Origin: Saccharofermentans sp.
GTDB taxonomy: Bacteria > Bacillota > Clostridia > Saccharofermentanales > Saccharofermentanaceae
NCBI GenBank assembly: GCA_024688685.1
Contig: JAILDX010000034.1
Location: forward strand, 1-64,000
Direction of reading: 5' to 3'
DNA length: 64,000 bases
Shown: piece by piece, positions 34,319 to 42,563 of the stretch
Layout: the number at the start of each line of letters is the position of its first letter
Position numbering within the stretch: position 1 is the stretch's first letter
Made by a program: the position numbers and the translations under genes
The notes under the pieces: generated by a model
The model's database searches: none
Told to the model about the DNA's origin: nothing
Seen by the model: only the letters and a program-made list of their open reading frames with translations

Positions 34319-35046
34319 TAGTCACCTCCATTTGGGGACGGTTCTGAATTTGGGGACACATCTGAAGCGGGAGAACTGTCCCTGTTTTCAGAACCGTCCC
34401 TAAATTCGCATTCCAGCAGTCCGCATTCCGCGCAATTATGTCCTCTGACGCCAGAAGCGCCGTCTTTATTCACATCGCCGTGCCTGATTCCGAAGATCGC
34501 GGTTACCGATTTCGACGGAGTCATCAGCAGGCTCTCATTAAGCGATATACCGATTTTTGATTCGCACTGAAGCAGCGCGAAAACGTCTCTCTGCGTTGTC
34601 AGGGGAAGATCGCCGTACCCGGGGGAATATCTTGAGGTCCTCCCTTCGAACTCAGAGCAGAACAGATCACATAGAGCTTCTACACGTTCTGCACCCAGCG
34701 CCTGGAGTATCAGCGCCTTCGACGGAGCAACTTTCTTGAATCTGTTTATCACTCTGTCGAACTCGATACCTACGGTAGCCGCAAAGACGATGACCTCATC
34801 ACTTCCCGATATAACTCTCGCAAGCCCCTTTGAATCTGTCTCAAAAGGCATTCTGTCACATCTCGCGAAACACACTCTCGGACGGGCAATACTGCCATAC
34901 TCTTTCAGCATTGAATCCATCAGGTCAAGTGACGGCTGATCTTCGGGAATACTCCTGCATCCGCTGTAACGCCAAACTTCCTTCACATCTATTGAAGGAA
35001 GCCCGGACGCATCATATTGACGAACATCAATATTAAATGAACTCAT
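34318..35046 (-). CDS. MetH activation-domain protein with repeat-derived C-terminus
   Basis: The 242-residue stand-alone counterpart of the MetH reactivation domain is expected to bind SAM and assist reductive methylation of cob(II)alamin. Landmarks are RYSPGYGDLPLTTQRDVFALL, LNESLLMTPSKSVTAIFGI and a Cys pair HNCAECGLLEC. Homologues end about at CEFR. The last 28 residues here (DGSENRDSSPASDVSPNSEP...) are encoded by a copy of the GGGACGGTTCTGAA-family repeat at 34330-34405. The gene sits between metF and metH; its last base is metH's first. Confidence 0.88.
   Translation of the reverse strand: MSSFNIDVRQYDASGLPSIDVKEVWRYSGCRSIPEDQPSLDLMDSMLKEYGSIARPRVCFARCDRMPFETDSKGLARVISGSDEVIVFAATVGIEFDRVINRFKKVAPSKALILQALGAERVEALCDLFCSEFEGRTSRYSPGYGDLPLTTQRDVFALLQCESKIGISLNESLLMTPSKSVTAIFGIRHGDVNKDGASGVRGHNCAECGLLECEFRDGSENRDSSPASDVSPNSEPSPNGGD
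34330..34405. repeat. GGGACGGTTCTGAA-family repeat inside a coding sequence
   Basis: Ends ATTTGGGGACGGTTCTGAA and TTCAGAACCGTCCCTAAAT form an inverted repeat about 76 bases overall, with inner segments TTTGGGGACACATCT and GAGAACTGTCCCTGTT. The 53133-53399 copy has the same ends in the same arrangement with a longer interior. Here the repeat is read in frame as the C-terminus of the activation-domain protein. Confidence 0.85.
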
Positions 35047-35052
35047 TTAAAC

Positions 35053-35940
35053 TTACTTATACTCCCTGCCGAGTATGGATGACAGATTACGGCTGATGCC
35101 TTCTGCCACTTCTGGTTTATTCATTGAGTACACATGTACATTTGTTATGCCGTTTGCATAGAGATCGATTATCTGATCAGTAGCATATGCAATACCAGCC
35201 TGCATCATAGCATCGGGATCCGAACCGAATCTGTCAACTATCGTACGGAATCTTGACGGCATATACGAACCTGAAAGCTTTATAGCACGCTCTACCTGAT
35301 TGCCATTAGTAATAGGCATGATGCCGGGCAGAACAGGAACTGTAACTCCTGCCTCGCGGAGCTTGTACAGGAAATTAAAGAACAGGTTATTATCGAATAC
35401 CATCTGCGTCGTAAGAAAATCCGCACCGGCATCCACCTTCTCTTTCAGGTGCTTGATGTCATCGCGCTGATTAACACTCTCGGGATGAACTTCGGGATAG
35501 CACGCTGCTCCTATACAGCATTCAGGGTAAATGCTCTTTATCTCGCTGATGAGTTCGACTGCATAATGGTAATCCCATCTGCTGCTGTCAACTCCGATCA
35601 TGTTGGAAGGAATGTCTCCACGGAGCGCCATTATATTCTCAATGCCCGCTTCCCGCAGGTCAGCGATTCGCTCATGCACAGTATCCTTCGAAGAAGAGAT
35701 ACACGTCAGATGTGCGAGCATCGGTACTCCGTACTTATGCTCTATCTCGCTTGCAAGTTTCTGCGTATGCTTGCTCGTTCCGCCGCCTGCGCCATATGTG
35801 ACGCTCATGAATGAAGGATTGAGCGAAGCGATCTTTCCGGATGCTGCAAGAACGTTCTCAAATGATGTCTCTTTCTTTGGAGGAAAAACCTCAAAAGACA
35901 TCGACATTTCTTTCCTGTTAAGTATCTCAATTATCCGCAT
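35053..35940 (-). CDS. metF: 5,10-methylenetetrahydrofolate reductase
   Basis: This FAD-dependent TIM-barrel enzyme makes the 5-methyltetrahydrofolate used by MetH. The 295 residues show SFEVFPPKKE near the N-terminus (catalytic Glu), SVTYGAGGG, HLTCISSSKD, ALRGD and FLTTQMVFDN, all family signatures. The length is typical. It overlaps the ECF S-component gene by 14 bases and the activation-domain gene begins seven bases after its stop, placing methyl supply and use in one operon. Confidence 0.97.
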   Translation of the reverse strand: MRIIEILNRKEMSMSFEVFPPKKETSFENVLAASGKIASLNPSFMSVTYGAGGGTSKHTQKLASEIEHKYGVPMLAHLTCISSSKDTVHERIADLREAGIENIMALRGDIPSNMIGVDSSRWDYHYAVELISEIKSIYPECCIGAACYPEVHPESVNQRDDIKHLKEKVDAGADFLTTQMVFDNNLFFNFLYKLREAGVTVPVLPGIMPITNGNQVERAIKLSGSYMPSRFRTIVDRFGSDPDAMMQAGIAYATDQIIDLYANGITNVHVYSMNKPEVAEGISRNLSSILGREYK

Positions 35941-36454
35941 CTGTGCAGCCTCCTTTATATGGTGTTCCTATTATCCTCGTCAGTGCCCGCCTGAGCGGTT
36001 TGAATAAAACAAGAGCAAGTATTATATTGCTCACACAGTGGAGAATATCAAACGGTATTCCGGCTATCCACCAGCTTACAGCAACCTGAAGTCCTCCAAA
36101 GAATAAATAGGGCACTGCACATATCATACCAAAAAACAGACCGTAAAACCCGCTCAAGAACACAAATGTAAAATCCGGGAATTCTTTTTTCCCCATAAAA
36201 TATGCGATAACAATTAATAAGGGCCATATATACAGGTACATAATCACCCATATATGCGGCCCCCATATCAGAGTCTCGATTCCGGTAAAGATAAGCGACA
36301 CGATACATGTCTTAAGTCCGTATGTCACGGCAAAGATCACGAAAAGGAGTGTGACAAGTTCTACGTTCGCTACTCCCTGCAGAGCCCATTTCGCGGCCTC
36401 AATGAGGGCTGTCATAACTCCAATCGTCGCTATATCCTTAACGGTAAAGCGCAT
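35927..36454 (-). CDS. ECF transporter S component (putative cobalamin or folate-related)
   Basis: The 175-residue membrane protein with about six hydrophobic segments starts MRFTVKDIATIGVMTALIEAAKWAL, the characteristic S-component opening that docks the ECF module. The C-terminal GIPFDILHCVSNIILALVLFKPL is also typical. It would provide vitamin specificity to a shared EcfAA'T module encoded elsewhere. Coupling (one-base overlap) to a DUF4430 protein on one side and metF/metH on the other makes cobalamin the best guess for substrate, with a folate next. The sequence alone does not settle it. Confidence 0.8.
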   Translation of the reverse strand: MRFTVKDIATIGVMTALIEAAKWALQGVANVELVTLLFVIFAVTYGLKTCIVSLIFTGIETLIWGPHIWVIMYLYIWPLLIVIAYFMGKKEFPDFTFVFLSGFYGLFFGMICAVPYLFFGGLQVAVSWWIAGIPFDILHCVSNIILALVLFKPLRRALTRIIGTPYKGGCTDADN

Positions 36455-36888
36455 TACTGTGCCTGATATACCTCGTAGCAGAGCTTGAAGGTATCTCCAT
36501 CAGCTACAGGCTGCTGGTCTGCGCCGTACTGAGCATATTCATCATTAACATAGATCGACCAGTATGCACCATCTGCATCGTAGTCAGCTGTTACACCGTT
36601 AACTGTTGTAATGTAAAGACCGTAGTCGCCGTCGCTCCCCTCGTATGAGAAATCACCGTCAGCCTTGATCTCATCCATCAGGCCTCTCAGATACTCAGCG
36701 TCTGTCTTGCCTGTGTATTCCTTGCTGTTTCCGTCCTTATCGACAACGATGAATGTGTACGCCTTTGTTCCTTCCTGAGCCTTTGGCTTATTCAGAAAAT
36801 AGATTGCTGCAAAAACGCCTGCGCCGATAACGAGAATGACTATCGGAACGACGATAAGTGCCGGATTTGTTTTCTTCTGATTTGACAT
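36454..36888 (-). CDS. Membrane-anchored DUF4430 (transcobalamin C-terminal-like) protein
   Basis: The 144-residue protein has one N-terminal membrane helix (about 12-32, ALIVVPIVILVIGAGVFAAI) and an extracellular DUF4430 domain: YTFIVVDKDGNSKEY, GLYITTVNGVTADYDADGAYWSIYVND and DGDTFKLCYEV. This fold resembles the beta domain of intrinsic factor and transcobalamin. I chose the ATG at 36888 (AGAGGTG six bases before it) rather than the GTG three codons upstream. The stop overlaps the S-component start (TAATG), so it probably captures the vitamin, most likely B12, for that transporter. Confidence 0.82.
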   Translation of the reverse strand: MSNQKKTNPALIVVPIVILVIGAGVFAAIYFLNKPKAQEGTKAYTFIVVDKDGNSKEYTGKTDAEYLRGLMDEIKADGDFSYEGSDGDYGLYITTVNGVTADYDADGAYWSIYVNDEYAQYGADQQPVADGDTFKLCYEVYQAQ

Positions 36889-36938
36889 TGTAATCACCTC
36901 TTCAACTTTTATACAGAGAGACTATATCATAAAATTAT

Positions 36939-37232
36939 TTAAACTTTAAATGTTTTTACGCCGATCACCAGACAGGCGATAAAAGATACTATCGCGACTA
37001 CTGCATTGAGCCACCCGATACCGAAAAGACCGACGACACCCGATATGATAGGAGCTATCGCAACAATCGCTATCGTTCTCGCGAAACACAAAGCATACCT
37101 CTTACCATCCGTAACCTTTGCGGCATAGTGCCTCGCTATCAGTTTGTAGTCCTTTGTCAAAGCAAGCAGCCCTGCGTATAAAAGCAGGGCGCCGCCAAAT
37201 ACAAACATCATTATCGAGAATGCGTATTCCAT
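36939..37232 (-). CDS. Small three-helix membrane protein
   Basis: A 97-residue protein with three hydrophobic segments (about 5-24, 51-70, 74-94) and a basic loop, TKDYKLIARHYAAKVTDGKRYA. It resembles short clostridial membrane proteins of unknown role (DUF3784-like in outline). Its start codon shares a base with the stop of the CARF-HEPN-like gene, so the two are coupled. Whether it anchors or is regulated by that protein is unknown. Confidence 0.65.
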   Translation of the reverse strand: MEYAFSIMMFVFGGALLLYAGLLALTKDYKLIARHYAAKVTDGKRYALCFARTIAIVAIAPIISGVVGLFGIGWLNAVVAIVSFIACLVIGVKTFKV

Positions 37233-39367
37233 TAATTAGCTGTCCCGGATGCCTGATCGTTCTGATCGTTCTGATCTTTCTGTTCGGCAGGCTCATTCTG
37301 AGTGTTTACTACAGTCGTGGTTCCGTTATTTGTTATCTCAACTGTGATCGTAAGCTTATCTCCTGCATTAAGCTTAGGCACAGAAATGGATGCATTGTTG
37401 CTTCCATTTCCACCGCCGCCACCGCCGCCGTAGCCGCGTCCGCGTCCGTAACCGCCTCTTCCGCCGCCGTAGCCGCCTCTGCCTCCGCCGCCAAAGCCAC
37501 TTCTTGCATCTCTTCTCCTGGCGCTGCCGGATCTTCTGGAGGTCCTGTGCTGCTTTGCATACTGAGCGAACTCTTCCTCGGTGACTATCTCGGCTCTGAA
37601 GTCTTCCAGACCTTTCTCCTTGATAATGTCAAGGATAGCATCATACTTGGCGATAAAGTTCTCGATAGTGTTGATAACCAGATCGAGTCTGTCGTTCTTA
37701 CGCTCACCTTCCATATTGGCATTGCGGACAGCATGATTTACCTGATTTCTGACATTGCCGAGCGTGTAGTAAGAGTAGAGCATCTCTTCAAGCTCAGTCC
37801 TGTGATCATCAATAAGTGAATGAGCAGGAGCTGTAGGAACTGACGGATCGTCGAGCTTGCTCAGACGGTAAGCCATATAGTTCATGCACGGATCGTTACT
37901 CTTGAAAGAAGAAGGCACTTCGCTCCTTGCGTGGAACTTAATGTAATCGTGTGACAGATACTCAAAGCTGTATCTCAGTTTTGCCGGAGTATTCCAGTAT
38001 TCCTGATTCAGTGCATCCATGAAAGCTTCCTTGTCACCCTCATCCTTGATGTAATAGAGGATGCCTCTGCTTACGATATCATCCGGGATACGCGACTCGA
38101 TTATAGTGAGACACTGCTGATAGAGCTTCTTGTTGTATGCCCACTTAATGAGCGTAATGCTGTTAAGATCCTCCTCATCGATAAGCTCGCCATAGTCAAG
38201 ACGGATACTCTTCTCAAATACCTGGAACACGTTACTCTCAAACTCGGGAAGCTCGCCCATAAAAGGTTCCTTAAACACTTTCTTAAGGAGCGCGATACCA
38301 TATTCAAGATCGGAGATATTACAGAGGCTGATACCGTCATCCATCCAGCGCATCGCAGTGACGAGTCTGTCTATATGATCATTCTCGATATGGGTATTCT
38401 TCCAGTAATTCTCGATCGATGAGACCTTGCCGAATCTGAGGAACGAATCAAGTCCCGAGATGAGGTTGTTGATCTCATACCTGTTCATCTCCGTATTATC
38501 GATCGGTCCTGCGAATAACGATTCATTAGCATGGCTCGTGATGATCTCTTTGATCGTGATATTGATGTTAGGGTCATTTCCGAGCATCGAAAGAACAGCC
38601 ACGATACTGTATCCTGCTGATGATTCAAGGCCCTGCATATCAACGTAGAGATTTGTCTTAACATCGTCACCCTTATAGACTGACTGAATGATCTTGATGA
38701 TATTGTCACCTGTTGCAAATGACTTGCCGACACTTCTGTCCGAAGGAATAAAGCTGATCAGAAGGTCTTCATTAACATCAAGAGAAATGAGACGGTCTTC
38801 TGCAGGAAGTGCTGTATAGACATAACGCTTGAACCACAACATCTCCTGATTCGATAAGCGCGGCATCTTTGCATAGAGCTGACGCAGGATCTCTTCATCC
38901 TGGGCAATATAATGGAACATCTTCGCTTTTACGTAATCCGGATGCTTTGCGATAACCTCATCGCAGAATGCATCATATGCCGCAACGATCTCGGCCTTTC
39001 TGTCCGCTTCCATCTGCTCAAGGACATCTATCGCCTCGAAATCGAGACTGCTCTGGAACTGAAGGAGTCTGTAAAGGAAGAATCCGTACTCAGACAGAGT
39101 ATCGATATTGTTTGCACTGTAACCTGAGTATGTCTTAAGAGGTATCCTTACACCTTCCTCACCGGGATTAAATGTAGCACCGGAACCGATAACGATGATC
39201 TCATCCATGGTGTCACGGGACAGGATGTATTTTGCTCCCGCTTCGCCTACACTGATACCGTCGCAATACTTGATGCTTCCGTTCTCCTCATAGTAAAAAT
39301 ACCTGTGATGGAGTCTTCCTCTGATATTGCCGAGTGAGGTCAGAAGTATATTATATTCTTTTGCCAT
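37232..39367 (-). CDS. Csx1/TM1812-like CARF-HEPN protein with Gly/Arg-rich tail
   Basis: In the 711 residues, the N-terminal part resembles a CARF/Csx1 Rossmann fold: NILLTSLGNIRGRLHHRYFYY (6-26), EIIVIGSGATF (56-66) and LYVDMQGLESSAGYSIVAVLSMLG (240-263), which takes the place of the DxTHG segment, then ITIKEIITSHAN. A helical part contains RNQVNH (540-545), a perfect RNxxxH HEPN ribonuclease motif. After it comes a Gly/Arg/Tyr tail (about 608-655) with GRGGYGGGRGG repeats like RGG boxes, then a strand region (KLNAGDKLTITVEITNN) and an Asp/Gln-rich end. CGGAGG precedes the start. No cas gene or CRISPR array is in the window. It would be a nucleotide-activated RNase; that is inference from motifs. 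Confidence 0.6.
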   Translation of the reverse strand: MAKEYNILLTSLGNIRGRLHHRYFYYEENGSIKYCDGISVGEAGAKYILSRDTMDEIIVIGSGATFNPGEEGVRIPLKTYSGYSANNIDTLSEYGFFLYRLLQFQSSLDFEAIDVLEQMEADRKAEIVAAYDAFCDEVIAKHPDYVKAKMFHYIAQDEEILRQLYAKMPRLSNQEMLWFKRYVYTALPAEDRLISLDVNEDLLISFIPSDRSVGKSFATGDNIIKIIQSVYKGDDVKTNLYVDMQGLESSAGYSIVAVLSMLGNDPNINITIKEIITSHANESLFAGPIDNTEMNRYEINNLISGLDSFLRFGKVSSIENYWKNTHIENDHIDRLVTAMRWMDDGISLCNISDLEYGIALLKKVFKEPFMGELPEFESNVFQVFEKSIRLDYGELIDEEDLNSITLIKWAYNKKLYQQCLTIIESRIPDDIVSRGILYYIKDEGDKEAFMDALNQEYWNTPAKLRYSFEYLSHDYIKFHARSEVPSSFKSNDPCMNYMAYRLSKLDDPSVPTAPAHSLIDDHRTELEEMLYSYYTLGNVRNQVNHAVRNANMEGERKNDRLDLVINTIENFIAKYDAILDIIKEKGLEDFRAEIVTEEEFAQYAKQHRTSRRSGSARRRDARSGFGGGGRGGYGGGRGGYGRGRGYGGGGGGGNGSNNASISVPKLNAGDKLTITVEITNNGTTTVVNTQNEPAEQKDQNDQNDQASGTAN

Positions 39368-39403
39368 AGTAACCTCCGATTACAGTTAGTGTCCGTCTTT
39401 ATA

Positions 39404-40768
39404 TTATACCTTTTTGTCGCGCCATTTACCTGCCTTAAATCTTATGCCGAAGAGAATGAACTGCAAGAGCTGCGAAACAAGGATAGATATCCATACACCG
39501 TACAGTCCCCATCCCAGGAACTGGATCAGGAACTGAGCCAGGATAGGCTGGATGAGTGTTACTGAGAACGATGAAGCAAACAGTGTAAACTTGACATCTC
39601 CTGCACCTCTTAACGCACCGTTGAAGATGATCTTGCTTACCTGGATCGGCATGATAACCGCAATAAATATGCAGATAAGCTGACCATAGACGAGCATGTG
39701 TTCAACTCCGGGATAATAAGCGTTGTAGATAGGTCTTGCGAATATGAGAAGCAGGATTGACGTGATGCATGCCGTAAAGAAACCGAGCTTCTGCGAACAC
39801 GAAACATACGATTTTGCCAGGGCTTCATTCTTCTGACCGAGGCTTCGTCCAACGAGAGCGAGAGCCGCAACCTGAAGTCCGTCACCGAAACCGAATCCGA
39901 GGTTCATGAAGTTCATACCCGTGTGATGTGCAGCGTTCGGGTCAGTTCCGAGCTTTGCCGCGATAACGGAATTGATCGTGAAACCGACTCTGGTAAGGAG
40001 AAGCTCACCGAGGATCGTGATACCGATCTTGCTGAGCGTCTTGGCATTATCGGCGCAAGGTCTTATCTTGTTGGCGAAAATATACTTAATGTTAATGAAG
40101 CTGTCCTTGCGGCATATGGAGACAAAGCTCATGACTGCCGCTACTGCCGTTCCTGCAACTGTCGCGATGGCAGCACCGTCAACACCCAGAGCAGGAAAAC
40201 CGAGATGACCTCCGATAAGCAGATAGTTCAGTACAACGTTAACGAGGTTTGACGTAACGTTTGTCGTCATCGCTATTCTCGTCCTGCCGCTTCCTCTCTG
40301 TGCCGCGTTGATGTAAAGCGATATGAGATTAAAGAGCGATCCGCCCATTACGATCTGGAAATATCTTGCAGCTATCTCTTTTGAGTCTTCGTTTGCACCT
40401 GCAAAGATCATCAGCGGCTTCGCAAATACAACGCAGATGATACTCAGAAGAACACCAAGTCCGAGCACATATACCAAGCCGGCAAGGAAGAGCCTGTTGG
40501 CATCATCCTGTCTCTTCTCACCTACTCGTCTTGCAACGAGCAGCGAGACTGCAGTATTGACTGCAAAGAAGGCGGAAAATACAAAGTACTTGGGCTGTCC
40601 CGTAATACCGATAGCTGATACCTGCGCACGTCCCATCGAAGAGACCATGTATGTATCGACCATGCCTGCGAGAACGACGAGCATTCCTTCAAGGACTGAA
40701 GGCCACGCCATGCTCACTGTCTCTTTTAAGACCTTTTTGCGGTCGATCGTCAAAGTGTTTTCTGACAT
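39404..40768 (-). CDS. MATE family efflux transporter
   Basis: This 454-residue inner-membrane antiporter has 12 helices in two similar halves, with MAWPSVLEGMLVVLAGMVDTYMVS at the N-terminus (helices 1-2) and FGFGDGLQVAALALVGRSLGQ in the second half, both typical of the MATE/NorM family. It expels organic cations or metabolites against sodium or protons. The ATG at 40768 is preceded by GAGAGGTG; a TTG three codons upstream is less likely. It begins three bases after the Sua5-fusion stop. Confidence 0.93.
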   Translation of the reverse strand: MSENTLTIDRKKVLKETVSMAWPSVLEGMLVVLAGMVDTYMVSSMGRAQVSAIGITGQPKYFVFSAFFAVNTAVSLLVARRVGEKRQDDANRLFLAGLVYVLGLGVLLSIICVVFAKPLMIFAGANEDSKEIAARYFQIVMGGSLFNLISLYINAAQRGSGRTRIAMTTNVTSNLVNVVLNYLLIGGHLGFPALGVDGAAIATVAGTAVAAVMSFVSICRKDSFINIKYIFANKIRPCADNAKTLSKIGITILGELLLTRVGFTINSVIAAKLGTDPNAAHHTGMNFMNLGFGFGDGLQVAALALVGRSLGQKNEALAKSYVSCSQKLGFFTACITSILLLIFARPIYNAYYPGVEHMLVYGQLICIFIAVIMPIQVSKIIFNGALRGAGDVKFTLFASSFSVTLIQPILAQFLIQFLGWGLYGVWISILVSQLLQFILFGIRFKAGKWRDKKV

Positions 40769-40770
40769 AA

Positions 40771-42561
40771 TCAACACCTCTCAATTCCTAATTCTTTGAG
40801 TATATATGGAAAAATCAATTCCAGCCACGCATTGAGCGCCGAAACCGTATGAATATATGTCTTATAATTCTCCCCTTTGGGGTCGGGAATTGATATCGAC
40901 GCCGTTCTTCCGTCCTCATTGCGGAATACAAGTCCCTTGCCCGCACAGTAGGATGAAAGCGAGAACACCTTGCCATCCAGTTCAGGGAAGCTGCTCAGTA
41001 TCTCAAACGCCTGCTCGTCACGCATTGTGAGAATGATGTCATTCGAATCATAGACTGACGGCTCTGCCCTTCTTGTGGAAATATAAGAAATGCTGATGCC
41101 GCAGACCTCCTTAACTGCCTTGACCATCGTCTCATCCGGGGACTCATCGTGATATCCGTGAATGCCTGCAGATTCGCAGTAGATCTCGCATCCGACGGTC
41201 TTGTCTTCTCTTAATCTGTATGGTGCTTTGCGTGCGATAAGATTTGTAAAGATGCCCTCGCATGCAGCGGAAAGTCTCTTGTTGTCATCACAGACAAAGA
41301 GGACAGAACATGTATATGTGCTCTTAAAATCAGTCAGTTCCGCACCGTGCCTTGTCTCCTCGTACGAAGCACCGGAAGGAACATCCCCGCCCTTGCCGGA
41401 AGCCTTGCCGAGCCTGTTCATATACGCCTTGGAAAGTCCCGGTCCGTCAAAACCCTGTGCGAGTATGAATCCGACTTCCTGAAGATCGAGATGCCTCAGT
41501 CCATCGAAAAGGAAATGGCTGGCAGCCCCTACATCCGCCGCTCTTCCGTATGCGTACGTCTCAATGTGGGAACTCATGACCTTATCGCCAAGCTTATCTA
41601 TCAGGGCGCAGACCTCGTCGCCTGCATAGACACCTATACGGGCCATCGGGATGTCCTTGAGGATGTCTCTTATCCTGAATACGAAGGGAGCAGCGATGTC
41701 GACGAGATCCTGTTTCGCATCGTCATCGAGTTTTTTGAAATCGAGGTGTGACTTATCGCCTGAAGGAACATAATCGCCTTCGAGTTCGTCATTGATGAGA
41801 ACTGTCTTTGAAGGCATCGTCATGATCTCAACTGACGCAGAGGGCGCGTAATGACGGTATTTCATTCCGGGTGATCTGGGAGTCTCGCCTTCCTTTATGC
41901 TGTCGCCGAACCTTACGTCGCCGCATGTTTCTTTTATCATCGCTGCGGTAACCGCACCGGGTCTGAGGATTACCGGCACTTCACCGGTACAATCGACCAC
42001 TGTCGATTCAAGGCCGTATAAACATTCGCCGCCATCTATGATTCCATAGACATAGCCGTCCATGTCATTCATTACATGCTCTGCCGTCGTCGGAGAAGGA
42101 CTTCCCGACAGATTTGCGGAAGGTGCCGCTACGGGAACTCCGCACTCCTTAAGGAATTCTGAAGCTGTCTCGCTGCCGGGCATCCTTATGCCTACCGTAT
42201 CAAGTCCTGCAGTAACCTCGGAAGGGATCCTGTCACTCTTGGGCATTATGACTGTGATAGGTCCGGGCATGAACTTATCTATCAGTTTCTGAGCAACAGG
42301 AGTAATGCTGCTCACGCATTCTTCTATCTGATCCTTTGACGCGATATGGCAGATGAGCGGATTATCAGAAGGTCTTCCTTTTGCTTCGAAGATCCTGTTC
42401 ACCGCATCTTTGTCATAGGCATTAGCACCTAATCCGTAAACTGTCTCAGTAGGAAAACCTATTACCTCTCCACTCTTCAGATGAAGGGCGCAGTCCTTAA
42501 TGCCTTCCGTGTCAGTCTGCTTCACATAAAGCGTCTTGTCGTACTTCTTAATCCTGTCCAT
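40771..42561 (-). CDS. Threonylcarbamoyl-AMP synthase (Sua5) fused to a phosphatase-like domain
   Basis: Residues 1-205 are the YrdC/Sua5 catalytic domain (GFPTETVYGLGANAY, GRPSDNPLICHI, PSANLSGSPSPT), which makes threonylcarbamoyl-AMP for the t6A tRNA modification. Residues about 215-370 are the Sua5 C-terminal domain (SPGMKYRHYAP linker). Residues 416-596 resemble a low-molecular-weight phosphatase of the YwlE type (SVLFVCDDNKRLSAACEGIF, SAGIHGY, IILTMRDEQ, SIPDPKGE). Its P-loop has Cys424 but the arginine is one place early (CDDNKRLS against CTGNTCRS), so activity is doubtful. In Bacillus sua5 and ywlE are separate near prfA; here they are one gene directly after prfA. Confidence 0.85.
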   Translation of the reverse strand: MDRIKKYDKTLYVKQTDTEGIKDCALHLKSGEVIGFPTETVYGLGANAYDKDAVNRIFEAKGRPSDNPLICHIASKDQIEECVSSITPVAQKLIDKFMPGPITVIMPKSDRIPSEVTAGLDTVGIRMPGSETASEFLKECGVPVAAPSANLSGSPSPTTAEHVMNDMDGYVYGIIDGGECLYGLESTVVDCTGEVPVILRPGAVTAAMIKETCGDVRFGDSIKEGETPRSPGMKYRHYAPSASVEIMTMPSKTVLINDELEGDYVPSGDKSHLDFKKLDDDAKQDLVDIAAPFVFRIRDILKDIPMARIGVYAGDEVCALIDKLGDKVMSSHIETYAYGRAADVGAASHFLFDGLRHLDLQEVGFILAQGFDGPGLSKAYMNRLGKASGKGGDVPSGASYEETRHGAELTDFKSTYTCSVLFVCDDNKRLSAACEGIFTNLIARKAPYRLREDKTVGCEIYCESAGIHGYHDESPDETMVKAVKEVCGISISYISTRRAEPSVYDSNDIILTMRDEQAFEILSSFPELDGKVFSLSSYCAGKGLVFRNEDGRTASISIPDPKGENYKTYIHTVSALNAWLELIFPYILKELGIERC

Positions 42562-42563
42562 TA

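Noticed and set aside
36889..36938. Possible cobalamin or SAM riboswitch before the B12/methionine operon
   Set aside because: Only about 50 bases separate the genes, too few for either riboswitch, and no B12-box-like motif is seen.
37420..37510. Short tandem repeats (CCGCCTCTTCCGCCGCC type) that might suggest a CRISPR or minisatellite
   Set aside because: They are the Gly/Arg-rich coding segment of the CARF-HEPN gene read on the other strand; there are no regular spacers.
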